The notes under the pieces: model-generated
Seen by the model: only the letters and a program-made list of their open reading frames with translations
Databases searched by the model: none
Told to the model about the DNA's origin: nothing
Assembly (NCBI GenBank): GCA_037318855.1
Contig: CP134874.1
Location: 1,550,598-1,614,597, forward strand
DNA: 64,000 nucleotides
Reading direction: 5' to 3'
DNA from: Candidatus Sedimenticola sp. (ex Thyasira tokunagai)
GTDB taxonomy: Bacteria; Pseudomonadota; Gammaproteobacteria; Chromatiales; Chromatiaceae
In this document: one piece after another, positions 35,867-44,705 of the stretch
Layout of the letters: each line of letters opens with the position of its first letter
Position numbering within the stretch: the first letter of the stretch is position 1
Program-made: the position numbers and the translations under genes

Positions 35867-36601
35867 TTGATAAAACCAGGTTCGATTACCGTAGTCATTC
35901 CCGCATTCAATGAGGAAAAGTACTTGGGGAAGACCCTCAAGTCGATTTCGAAGGCAGCCCGCACTTTCCAGGGAGATCTGGATGTCGTTGTAGTGGATAA
36001 CAACTCCACCGACAAGACAGGGGAGGTTGCAAGAAAGTTTGGCGTGACGGTTGTGTTTGAAAAGAAAAACCAGATAGCTCGTGCGCGTAACGCCGGCGCG
36101 GCTGCCGCCACTGGTGAGTATCTGGTATTCATCGACGCAGACACTACGGTGAAGGGAAACATCTTTGACAAGGTGGCGTCAAATCTTGCGTCAGGGAAGT
36201 TCATCGGTGGTGGGGCATGGGTCGAGCCGGATGCGGGTCTCGGCGGGCGGCTCGTTTTCAAGCACCTGGTTAACAGGTTGTTATCCCTAAAGAATGTAAC
36301 TGCCGGCCCCTTTCTCTATTGTGAACGCTTAGCGTTCGAGAAGGTGGGTGGATTCGATGAGGATTTGTATACTGCGGAAGAGTTCTCTCTAGCTGCAAGG
36401 CTCAAGAAGGAGGGGAAAAAGCAGAAGAAGAAGTGGAAAATTATAAAGTACAGCAAGAAACATAAGCTCATCACTTCAGCCAGAAAATTTGGCTTTGGTG
36501 GATTTGATATGTTCAGGCAGAATGCGCACCTTCTCTGGGGTACCCAGCATAAGATACGTCAGAAAGAGCATTGCCGTTTCTGGTACGATAATCGGGATTA
36601 A
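35867..36601 (+). CDS. Family 2 glycosyltransferase
   Basis: A 244-aa GT-A fold enzyme: SITVVIPAFNEEKYL at the N-terminus, VVVDNNSTDKT, ARNAGAAAATGEYLVFIDAD with the DxD-like DAD, and GGFDEDLYTAEEFSLAARLK. It lacks transmembrane segments. The start is probably TTG 35867. Acceptor and sugar are unknown; no other polysaccharide genes are adjacent. Confidence 0.82.
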   Translation: MIKPGSITVVIPAFNEEKYLGKTLKSISKAARTFQGDLDVVVVDNNSTDKTGEVARKFGVTVVFEKKNQIARARNAGAAAATGEYLVFIDADTTVKGNIFDKVASNLASGKFIGGGAWVEPDAGLGGRLVFKHLVNRLLSLKNVTAGPFLYCERLAFEKVGGFDEDLYTAEEFSLAARLKKEGKKQKKKWKIIKYSKKHKLITSARKFGFGGFDMFRQNAHLLWGTQHKIRQKEHCRFWYDNRD

Positions 36602-36751
36602 CCTTTGGAAACCTATAAACAAGTCATGAACGATTGCCTTGAACTAATAGCTTGCTATTAGTTACGAACCTGGCCTCTATTTTGTGCCTCCCAGGCACAA
36701 TTCAATTCGTCCGGACATATTCTAGGTTCCCTGGATTCAACGTGAGGTAGC

Positions 36752-37525
36752 ATGATGGGGAAGAAGTTTGTCTCTTTTCACTCCATGATAAGAGGGTCTG
36801 GTAAAAGGGCTTACATGGCACGGGCGGCAAAGGCCCTAAGTGAAAAAAAATACCGTGTACTGCTGCTGGATGGCTATATCTACGAAGTAGGTGGCCTGTT
36901 GCACAGAGCCGTCGATGTCCTTGATTCAGTACCCGAGTGGAGAGAAGGGTGCAATCTCTACGACCTCATTTGTGACCATGTGACACTTTTGTCGGCAGAT
37001 CCCAAATCAAAGAAAAAAGACCTGGATAAAATTATTCAGAAGCTTAATTTGCCGGATGTGACCATGTATAAGGGGCAGGCGGTGCCTGATATTCTTCAGC
37101 GGATATGCCATTTTCCAGAATATGAACTGATCCATTTTCTCTCTGGAAGCGACTGCAAGAATATGGATATCAAGCCGGCTATAGACTTCGAGCGCCTGTT
37201 CGATGATCTGCCGGGATGCAACTTTTTCGACTACCTGAAGAGTTCGCTTGAGCCTCACTATGATTTTGTTCTGATCGATGCGCCGGTCGGCTTTTATACT
37301 ATATCCGGCATTCTGTGTGGAAAATTGGCCGATCTTTTCCTTGCCGTTGATGTCGATAGTCGTGCCTATCGGGGCAGACCTTCTTACGAGGTTGGGCTGA
37401 AACTGGCAAACAATATCAGAGAATCAGGCAGTCCACCGCCCAGAGTCGAGTCCATCAAGGGGGACAAGGTCAGTTATCTGGTGCAATTGATAGAGGGAAA
37501 AAAGGGTGTTAATGGCACTGCTTAG
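36752..37525 (+). CDS. MinD/ParA-like P-loop protein with a divergent Walker A
   Basis: A 257-aa protein resembling the SIMIBI class: KFVSFHSMIRGSGKRAYMAR takes the place of the usual deviant Walker A (KGGVGKT), and RVLLLDGYIYEVGG and YDFVLIDAPVGFYTISG match the later motifs. The first Lys of the deviant Walker A is replaced (IRGSGKR), so dimer-type ATP hydrolysis may be altered. Lone gene, no ParB or FlhF partner nearby. ATG 36752 and 36755 are both possible starts. Confidence 0.65.
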   Translation: MMGKKFVSFHSMIRGSGKRAYMARAAKALSEKKYRVLLLDGYIYEVGGLLHRAVDVLDSVPEWREGCNLYDLICDHVTLLSADPKSKKKDLDKIIQKLNLPDVTMYKGQAVPDILQRICHFPEYELIHFLSGSDCKNMDIKPAIDFERLFDDLPGCNFFDYLKSSLEPHYDFVLIDAPVGFYTISGILCGKLADLFLAVDVDSRAYRGRPSYEVGLKLANNIRESGSPPPRVESIKGDKVSYLVQLIEGKKGVNGTA

Positions 37526-37643
37526 GTGGCGGTCAAAAACAACTTACAACACCAAAGTGTCGATATGTTGTGTGTATTGAAGCCTGCAGAGTTTGGCGCA
37601 CTACCTCTATTTTCAAGCCCGCTATGAAAGGTAAGAGCCCGAT

Positions 37644-38642
37644 TCAATAGGTGAGCAGTATAGCTACGCACGCCAAGGCTCCGACAAGTGCAACCGGTCG
37701 GGACATAAGCCAAAGAGAAGCCTGTAATGCAGTGCGTGACACATATAATATTTCAACCCCCGGGTGAGGCACCTTTACTGGTTGCTCCCAGTCAAAGGCG
37801 TGTAACCGTTCGAAATATCCCTGCTCAATACAACCTTCCAGGCTGAAAATATGGATGTCATTACAACGCCGTAAGGCAAGGCGCAGGTCGCGGGAGAGTT
37901 CATCCCAGCTTAGTGATGCCGGGTGGTGCACCCCCTCAATCTCTACGCCGCCACCGGTAATGCCCACAGCAACAGAGTTGACATCAACAGCATAGCTCCA
38001 GAGGAACGCCGGACCAAAAGGGCGAAAGAAACTGGTGTAGAGCATCAGCACACGTTGATCAGAGGGTGCAGCCGATACACCGAAAAGCCTACGCAATAAA
38101 GAGGAGCCCGCATGTTGTTCGTCCACCATGAAAGGAAACTCGTAGGCGTGTACGGGGTAGCCGTCTGAGCGCATTTGCATCACCAACGACTGGTAAGTGT
38201 TTTCTGAATTGTGTAGGAGCTTTCTTCCGCAGCCCCTTTTGATCATTGTGCGAATGAGCCGGCTCTTGTGGATGAACAGTTGCTGAAGTTCACTGATATC
38301 AGGTTCAATGTCAATTCCAACAGCACTCCACTGCAGCTTTTCTTGCACACTCCAGTCACGGAACGCCTTATAGCGGGTCATGGCATGTTCCGCGTTACAC
38401 ATGTTGTACCAATAGCCCTGCTCACGGGGTAGCAGTTGCCAGGCGACAACCGGAACTCCCGCTTGGTTGAGGCGACGCACAACCTCGGCCCGTTCGGGCG
38501 TGAAATCGACTACACCCAAGCTGATGCGGGCATTTAGTGCTACAAGGTTATCGATGACCGAAGGATCGGAAAACAACTGCTCTAGCGCTGGACCTTCCAG
38601 TTCGACGAAAAAGGTTAATTTGACTGAAGGGTTGTTTGCCAA
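37644..38642 (-). CDS. Unknown protein, TIM-barrel-like, with a C-terminal membrane segment
   Basis: A 332-aa protein. Segments such as GVPVVAWQLLPREQGYW, AVGIDIEPDISELQ and VEILYVSRTALQ fit alternating strands and helices as in glycosidase-like barrels, and the acidic GIDIEPD could be catalytic, but no family is certain. The last ~20 residues (PVALVGALACVAILLTY) are a membrane helix ending at the C-terminus, so the protein would be tail-anchored. Start TTG 38642. Confidence 0.45.
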   Translation of the reverse strand: MANNPSVKLTFFVELEGPALEQLFSDPSVIDNLVALNARISLGVVDFTPERAEVVRRLNQAGVPVVAWQLLPREQGYWYNMCNAEHAMTRYKAFRDWSVQEKLQWSAVGIDIEPDISELQQLFIHKSRLIRTMIKRGCGRKLLHNSENTYQSLVMQMRSDGYPVHAYEFPFMVDEQHAGSSLLRRLFGVSAAPSDQRVLMLYTSFFRPFGPAFLWSYAVDVNSVAVGITGGGVEIEGVHHPASLSWDELSRDLRLALRRCNDIHIFSLEGCIEQGYFERLHAFDWEQPVKVPHPGVEILYVSRTALQASLWLMSRPVALVGALACVAILLTY

Positions 38643-39714
38643 CTTGCTACTCTATTCGATTTATAGACAGGGTTTAAAAAGCTGCATCCTGTTAAATAAT
38701 TCGAAACCGTTTAGTACCAGTATCGGTTGGCCCTGAGGGCTAACCGATCTACGCAATTATCGTAGAGTGGACAGAGATCGTTATATTAATTATTAGGGTG
38801 CTCGTCACGAAGCGGTTGGATTTTTTGTACAGCAGTGTCAAATCCACCGTTCTTTCTAAGGAAAATTTAACACGAGAGAGGGATCAAGCCAATCAATTGT
38901 TCGAACGTTATAGGTATTAGGGAGACTCTGATCAAGTCATGATTGGTTTACGCTGGCTAAAATCGCCCCAATTCGCTTCGAAGATCGTTGCAATAGAGTG
39001 GCTATTACCACTCACTTCGAAACAAATTGGAACAATTTTATCTCAGCCTAAATCTAACCAGACTTAATCAGAGGCTCCCTAGAGTTGTCTCCGGGTCTCC
39101 AGTCTGAGTTTCTGAACCGCACTCCCAGTACCGTATCCGTGCCTGAGAATACTAGATATTTGTCGGATGAGGCACTGGTGCCGGCATTGATCGTCTATTC
39201 AAAACGGAGATCTTTATTAATGAAATGCGAAATAGAATTCTGTGCCCGAGCTATTCGGCTTCAATGTCGTGAATCTGCCATTAAATACCTGAGCCCAAAT
39301 GGGCCATAGCCCCATCGTGGTGAATAGTTACTATTGTTCTCAAATTTCCACGAGTGTAGGTAATTCTATCTTTTCCTTGCATTTGAACTGGTATTTTTAA
39401 AATAAATGGGTAATGTATGACGAATTGTCATGGATTTAAGAGTTTTCTCATTGCAGAATGTCTACAAGATTACCGCGCGAGCCATAACGTGCTGAATATA
39501 ATAATATTACAGGATAATTATATAATGAAGTTCTCAAATATATTTGGCCGTTTCCGTTATTTTTATCGACACTGAATCTTTGTAAATTATCGCCCCGATG
39601 GGCTCGTTAGGAGTTCTATCGGCCGCAATAGTAATCCGGATGCCTACGGGAACATAGATTCCCTGCAGCCATCCTCAATACAATTGATTCTGTGCAATAC
39701 AGCAGGGCAGCCAT
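38643..39714. other. 1.07-kb spacer with a MITE-like element
   Basis: No gene could be supported. It contains the inverted-repeat element at 38919-39080. Near 39323, TGAATAGTTACTATTGTTCT resembles an end of the inverted repeat at 44517-44659. The last 100 bp carry the promoter region of rquA. Confidence 0.5.
38919..39080. mobile_element. MITE-like inverted-repeat element (162 bp)
   Basis: Terminal inverted repeats: AGGGAGACTCTGATCAAGTC on the left, and AGGGAGCCTCTGATTAAGTC as reverse complement of the right end. Inner sequences also pair (CCAATTCGCTTCGAAG / CTTCGAAACAAATTGG), so almost the whole unit is a palindrome. Flanks TTA and TAG are compatible with a TA duplication. No coding capacity. 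Confidence 0.75.
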
Positions 39715-40458
39715 ATGAATGAAGAAGTAGCCGTAATTGAAGCAACACCGTCATACCGTAGCGGGAACCGCTACCGGATTTCGCAGGACCTGGATATTCC
39801 CAAATATCTGGAGGAGACATACTGGTGGGCCTATCTGCATCCCACCGCAGTCCATATCTTCGAACGACAGTGGCTGGTCAATTTGATTCTTTGGGGAAAC
39901 TTCAAACGCCTGCGTGATGCCGCTCTCGACGAGTTCGGCCCCCAACTAGAGGGAAATAGCCTGCAGGTGGCTTGTGTATACGGTGATTTTTCACCGCGTG
40001 CGGCATCCCGGCTGACACCTGACAGTAAGCTGGACATTGTGGATGTTGCGCCAATACAACTCCAGAATACAAAACGAAAGGTGCAGAATAATAAGAATGT
40101 CTTCCTGCACCATCAGGATTCCTCGCAACTTGAGTTTGAGGATGGGACTTACGATAACGTTATTGTCTTTTTTCTGTTACACGAACAGCCCGAAGCGGTT
40201 AGGGTGAAAACGGTTAAAGAGGCATTGCGTGTAGTGCGTCCTGGGGGAAAGGTAGTCTTTGTCGATTATCACCGACCGACTTCCATCAATCCATTTCGCT
40301 ATATCATGAATCCGATACTTCGACTCCTGGAGCCATTTGCCATGGACTTGTGGAAGCACGAGATTACCGAGTGGCTACCCGAGGGTACCCCACCCCAGTC
40401 GATACAAAAGGAAACGATGTTTGGTTCCCTCTACCAAAAGGTGGTTATTATTAAGTAG
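39715..40458 (+). CDS. rquA: Rhodoquinone biosynthesis methyltransferase-like protein RquA
   Basis: A 247-aa protein with the RquA signatures: YLEETYWWAYLHPTAVHIFE, RQWLVNLILWGNFKRLRDAA and, in place of the usual SAM glycine motif, LQVACVYGDFSPRAASRL (about residues 84-101), then LDIVDVAPIQLQNTKRKVQ and VRPGGKVVFVDYHRPTSINP. RquA converts ubiquinone to rhodoquinone, the low-potential quinone used for fumarate reduction and reverse complex II in anaerobic respiration. The altered SAM motif distinguishes it from UbiE/UbiG. Single gene followed by a strong terminator. Confidence 0.9.
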   Translation: MNEEVAVIEATPSYRSGNRYRISQDLDIPKYLEETYWWAYLHPTAVHIFERQWLVNLILWGNFKRLRDAALDEFGPQLEGNSLQVACVYGDFSPRAASRLTPDSKLDIVDVAPIQLQNTKRKVQNNKNVFLHHQDSSQLEFEDGTYDNVIVFFLLHEQPEAVRVKTVKEALRVVRPGGKVVFVDYHRPTSINPFRYIMNPILRLLEPFAMDLWKHEITEWLPEGTPPQSIQKETMFGSLYQKVVIIK

Positions 40459-40483
40459 TACCTCCTTGCGAACGTACAGCCCC

Positions 40484-40516
40484 AAAAAAACCGTGCAATG
40501 CACGGTTTCTTTTTTT
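40484..40516. terminator. Bidirectional terminator between rquA and a small Cys-rich gene
   Basis: A7, ACCGTGCA-A-TGCACGGT stem, then TTTC and T7. T-runs are present on both strands, serving the two convergent genes. Confidence 0.9.
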
Positions 40517-40533
40517 GCGGCTGTTACCTGATA

Positions 40534-40707
40534 TCAGGATACAGAGCAGGCGTTCTCTTCTTCAACCATATTGGCTTCGACAGCCTCAATCGCTTTGCGG
40601 TCATGGTCATTGAGGGGACAGCCGCATTTGTGATCACCGCTACCGGCGTGCAGACGGGCTTGTTCCATGTGCCATTGGGCAACTTTCAGGTGCTGATCTA
40701 CGTTCAT
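40534..40707 (-). CDS. Small cysteine-containing protein (57 aa)
   Basis: From ATG 40707 with ribosome site GGAGAG: MNVDQHLKVAQWHMEQARLH, then AGSGDHKCGCPLNDHDRKAI and a C-terminal NACSVS. The KCGCP pair and terminal Cys could bind metal or a cluster with the His residues. No family recognised. A perfect 12-bp inverted repeat lies 47 bp upstream of its start. Confidence 0.6.
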   Translation of the reverse strand: MNVDQHLKVAQWHMEQARLHAGSGDHKCGCPLNDHDRKAIEAVEANMVEEENACSVS

Positions 40708-41312
40708 AATACTCTCCAGTGAAGTGTTGTCAGATATGTGAACTGACATTTGGACTAATTCTAGATGCCGTATGATAGGTTCTGATTTGGTAATGTAAAG
40801 AGGTAATTGTGATTCGCCTCTAGAATTAGTGCCAACAAGGGTGATTTTCTCACCCAACCGGAATGCCCTTCACCCAAGGGGCGTGTATGGCCACTTTTAT
40901 GGGATCAGATGCGAATGCTACTTGCTTAGGTGAAATTATCCTATAAATGGGTAGGCTCATCATTTGGGTGCAGACCGAGATCAGGAGTCTGTCGGCGTGG
41001 CCATATTGCAGATTTCCAGCTTTTGCCCTGGGAACAGTGTCTCCATGCACCACTGCTTCGTTTGCGCTGGAGTGACGAGGCTGAAACTCTATTCTGAGAT
41101 GGATTCTTATCTGATACCCTACAGAGTAGTGGAGAAAAGTGTCGAGCGAGAGTACCCGGGTATTTGGTGGAGACGGATGTTATAGGGTGACAGACAGGGC
41201 TAAGGCGCGGTAGATCAAGTTTTTCCCTGATTGGTCGCCATTCCATAGGAGTGTTGGAGTAGTTTTATAAATTAGGTGCCGATTGTCGGTCGGCAACAGG
41301 AGTACCACTATC
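40708..41312. other. Spacer with a perfect inverted repeat
   Basis: About 600 bp without a supported gene. ACTAATTCTAGA (40754-40765) and TCTAGAATTAGT (40819-40830) are perfect inverted arms 53 bp apart, upstream of the small Cys gene. An AGGAG at 41298 serves the PAS gene's TTG start. Confidence 0.5.
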
Positions 41313-42105
41313 TTGTCGGATAACAGAGAGACTACTTTTGAAGATGATGAAATCATCGTCTTAAAGATTGATGCCAAAGGACGTATCTTCTATGTCAATC
41401 GTGTGTTTATGGGGGTGGCCAACTACCCTGAGCAGGCATTGTTGGGAGAGCAGCACAGTATGATTCGTCATCCGGATATGCCTCAGGGGATTGTTCGGTG
41501 GATGTGGAACACCCTGGAGCAGGGACAGGAGTTTCTAGGCTACGTGAAAAATATCTCTTCCGGTGGCAGATTCTTCTGGGCTTTTACCAGTATTACACCC
41601 GATTGGGGTATGGATGATGAGTTGCTGGGTTATCACTCGCTGCCAGCCATGGAGAGCGAAGCGAAGGCTGGTAATCCCCGGTAGCCGTGAGGCCGCACTG
41701 CTTACCCGTCGTGCGCGTAGCGCGCCAGAGGGGAAGCAAAGTAGGCATCCGAACACGGCGTCCAGTCACTGGGAACTGACTGCGAAGCGGTAACGAGCTT
41801 GCGATGTTATCGCGTAGCGGTCAGTGACCAGGACGGCCGGGGCACTAATAGGCTGTCAAAGATTGAGTGCAAAAGGGGGACTTGGATGTCCCGTTTTGCA
41901 TCACGAAATCGAAGACTCGCTTAATGTGGGCAGGAAGGTGAATGCTTCCGCTTTAAAAGTAATAGAACCTCTCTATCGGGAGATGCTTGGACTGGAACGG
42001 GCGCAGCAGCTAGAGAAAGATGCTGAAAGAGTCTCAATCGAGTTGCTGAAGAAACGGTTGACGGCATCAAGTACCAGCTACGACGAATTTGTACTGTCAC
42101 TGTAG
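41313..42105 (+). pseudogene. PAS-domain (Aer-type) sensor, split by the structured element
   Basis: The N-terminal part is a PAS domain of the Aer type (IIVLKIDAKGRIFYVNRVF, HSMIRHPDMPQGIVRWMW, ISSGGRFFWAFTSITPDW). After the 286-bp insertion the frame continues GRKVNASALKVIEPLYREML and ends at 42105. Excising 41638-41923 gives a 168-aa frame (YHYVGRKVN). TTG 41313 follows AGGAG by 10 nt. It lies 20 bp before the chemoreceptor gene, so it probably acted as its redox/energy-sensing input. The insertion destroys the gene. Confidence 0.82.
41638..41923 (+). mobile_element. ORF-less structured element, copy 3 (in the PAS gene)
   Basis: 286 bp, starting CGCTGCCAGCC and ending GACTCGCTTA. It shares the core GGTAACGAGCTTGCGATGTT with copies 1 and 2 but differs at many stem positions: the 3' hairpin is GCAAAA..TTTTGC instead of GCGTTTT..AAAACGC, and the middle helix is ACTGAC/GTCAGT instead of CTGG/CCAG. 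Flanks TATCACT and ATGTGGG join in frame without duplication. Confidence 0.82.
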
Positions 42106-42125
42106 CCACCACATGGAGAGAAAGA

Positions 42126-43661
42126 GTGAAAGCTTCTCACACCAGCCATAGGGTACCGTTTATCAGTACCCAGATTGCTGTGGTTTTACTTACTTTCGTT
42201 TTGATTGTCTTTACTCTTGGGGGGTTGCTGCTGGCGAAGAGTGGTTTTAGTCTGGGTGTTGCTCTCTTGATGTTTTTCAGTCTGCTGCTGCTGTTTTTTA
42301 CATGGTTTTCGCTACGTCAGCCGTTACAGGCGTTGAAAAATATTAAGGATACCCTGGATGACTGTACCAAGGGTGACCTGCACAAGCGGATCACCAACAC
42401 TCGTGGGCTTGGCGAGGTGGGTCGGATTGCCTGGGCACTGAATGATCTGCTCGATTTTATTGAGACCTATACAAAGGAGGTGGACAGTTGCTTTCGCCGC
42501 ATCGCGGATGGCGTCTATTATCGCAAAGGACAGGCACATACCTTACCCGGCGAACTGAAACAGTCCCTGAAACGCATCAATCAGGCCATCGATTCAATGG
42601 AGGCTGACTCGGTATATCTTTTGCGCACCAACCTGACCCACTCTCTGCATGCTACAAATGCCGGCCACCTATTGATGAATTTGGACACCATCCGCACTGA
42701 TCTTTTGCAGATGGCTGAAGTTATGAAATAGGTAGAGAGAATTGCCGCCGATAGTGGTGACACGGCAAGCCGGAGCAGGGAGTCAATTGATGACATTAAT
42801 GCCTCTCTCGAGGTGGTCTCTTCTAAATTGGAGGGCATGGCAAATGAGATCAACCGACTGGATGAGGAGAGTAAACAGGTGGTTGAGGCGCTGGCATTTA
42901 TCTCCAAGATCGCTGACCAAACCAACCTTCTGGCGCTGAATGCCTCAATTGAAGCGGCGCGTGCAGGTGAACATGGAAAGGGCTTTGCTGTGGTGGCGGA
43001 GGAGGTGAAGGCCCTGTCGGAGCGTACTAAGCTGGCCACCGGTGAGATACACGAGACACTGGGTCGCTTCCGTAGCCAAGTGCAGTTGATCACTCAAGAG
43101 TCGGAAGCGACGCGGACGCTTTCCACTTCGATCAATCGTGAGGTGGAAGCGTTCAAAGGACGCTTTAATGAGTTCGAAAATTCAGCTGGACGAACAGCTG
43201 ACTATGTTCGTTATACAATGGATCGCTCTTTTGCTTCGTTGATCAAAACCGATCATATTATCTTTAAGCAGAACGGTTACTTTGTGCTCAGTGGGGAGGG
43301 TGAGGAGGTTGGTGGGGGTGATAAACGGCACAGGAACGTAGTGTCGGTGGACCATCATAACTGCGCCTTGGGTAAGTGGTACTACCAGGGAGATGGTATG
43401 CAGAGCTACGCCCTGATGGCGGCCTACCCGGAGTTGGAAAGCTATCACGTGGCAGTTCATCAGCATCTCCAGGAAGCGATAGAATTTTATGATCAAGACT
43501 GGATACAGGATAAAACACTGCGGGATAAGATTGTTGAGCGGGTTGAATCGTCTGAAGCTGGTAGTGACGGTGTTATGCGTATGATCGATGAGATGGTGGA
43601 GGAGAGGCATCAAGGAGTTGTCAGTGATCTTGCTCAAAGAGGTAAATCCACCGAGTCATGA
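42126..43661 (+). pseudogene. Methyl-accepting chemoreceptor with CZB domain, in-frame TAG
   Basis: One 511-codon frame from GTG 42126 (ribosome site GGAGAG), broken by TAG at codon 202 (42729-42731). The part before has two membrane helices (IAVVLLTFVLIVFTLGGLLL, VALLMFFSLLLLFFTWF) and a HAMP-like region. The part after has the receptor signalling tip ([36 protein letters not shown]) and a zinc-binding CZB domain ([31 protein letters not shown]). A CAG or AAG-to-TAG change would explain the stop. All else is in frame, so suppression or a recent mutation is possible. Confidence 0.85.
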
Positions 43662-44353
43662 CCTTCTCATTTGCCCCTGTAGGTGTGATACACGCACCTT
43701 ACAAGGAGAAGTTTGGTATTCCGCGCCAACCCGGTTTGGTAAGGGAAGCTAAGTCCCGCTTGGAGCTGCTCTCACCCTATAATCTACCCGAAGCAGTGGA
43801 GGGGTTGGAGGGCTACTCCCATATCTGGATTCAATTCGTTTTTCATCAGGCGATGAGGAGTGCCTGGCGTCCACGGGTACGCCCGCCGCGTCTTGGAGGC
43901 AATGTGCGGGTGGGTGTATTCGCCAGTCGCTCCCCGTTCAGGCCTAACTCAATTGGTCTCTCAGTAGTGAAGCTGGAGTCCATTGATACCTCTGGCGGTG
44001 TCAGCCTGCAGCTCTCGGGCGGGGATCTTTTGGATGGGACGCCGGTACTCGATATCAAACCCTATGTTGGTTATGCAGACAGTATCCCGGGTGCTCTTAG
44101 TGGTTTTGCCTCCGCACCTCCTGAGAGGCGGCTTGAAGTCTGCTTTTCGCCACGGTCTGAGGAGCAGATCACCGCTCGGCAAGATGAACGGTTGCGCTCC
44201 TTCATAAAGAGCCTGCTGGAGATGGATCCTCGGCCTGCCTACAGCGGTGAGCAAGAGGGGCGGGTCTACGGTATCCGTCTCTACGACTTTGACCTGCGTT
44301 GGCGGGTGGTGGGAGATCGGCTGGAGGTGCTGGAGCTGGCCGAGGTGGATTGA
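43658..44353 (+). CDS. trmO: tRNA (N6-threonylcarbamoyladenosine37-N6)-methyltransferase
   Basis: A 231-aa TsaA/TrmO beta-barrel protein: [52 protein letters not shown] and [17 protein letters not shown], with the C-terminal RLYDFDLRW. It methylates t6A37 of tRNA-Thr(GGU) using SAM. The length matches E. coli TrmO. Its start overlaps the stop of the chemoreceptor by 4 bp. Confidence 0.93.
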   Translation: MTFSFAPVGVIHAPYKEKFGIPRQPGLVREAKSRLELLSPYNLPEAVEGLEGYSHIWIQFVFHQAMRSAWRPRVRPPRLGGNVRVGVFASRSPFRPNSIGLSVVKLESIDTSGGVSLQLSGGDLLDGTPVLDIKPYVGYADSIPGALSGFASAPPERRLEVCFSPRSEEQITARQDERLRSFIKSLLEMDPRPAYSGEQEGRVYGIRLYDFDLRWRVVGDRLEVLELAEVD

Positions 44354-44516
44354 TCTCTGGAAACACATTCCCTCGAATGGCAGGGGAATGGCCGCGAATA
44401 GACGGAAATGAACGCTAATATTGCTCTATATTCCTCATCGTTACACAGCAGGAGCTGTCTAACGAGTGAAAAATCTCAGGGTTGTTGTGCATGGCCGGTT
44501 AAACGGTTAAATAGTT

Positions 44517-44659
44517 CGTAACTATTCAGCTCACCCCTAAAATTCACCATTTCTGCGTTACAAAATGATCATTTACACTTGTAAACTCACATTTTGCGCC
44601 TTGAACTGATGGATTTTAGGGGCAATCTGAACAGTTACGGCATGGCACTGAATAGTTAC
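44517..44659. repeat. Long imperfect inverted repeat
   Basis: In the 350-bp trmO-cnoX spacer, GTAACTATTCAG (44518-44529) and CTGAATAGTTAC (44648-44659) are perfect inverted arms. Inside, CCCCTAAAATTCACCATT pairs with GATGGATTTTAGGGG, and CAAAATG with CATTTTG, giving arms of about 60 bp. It looks like a MITE or a very large hairpin between convergent genes. Confidence 0.7.
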
Positions 44660-44705
44660 AATGGTTCTTTCATTCTCGTTAATTTCCGGCTGATATTTAT
44701 CCACG

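Noticed and set aside
39085..39309. 74-aa frame downstream of the MITE at 38919
   Set aside because: No family resemblance and no ribosome site; it begins at the element's edge.
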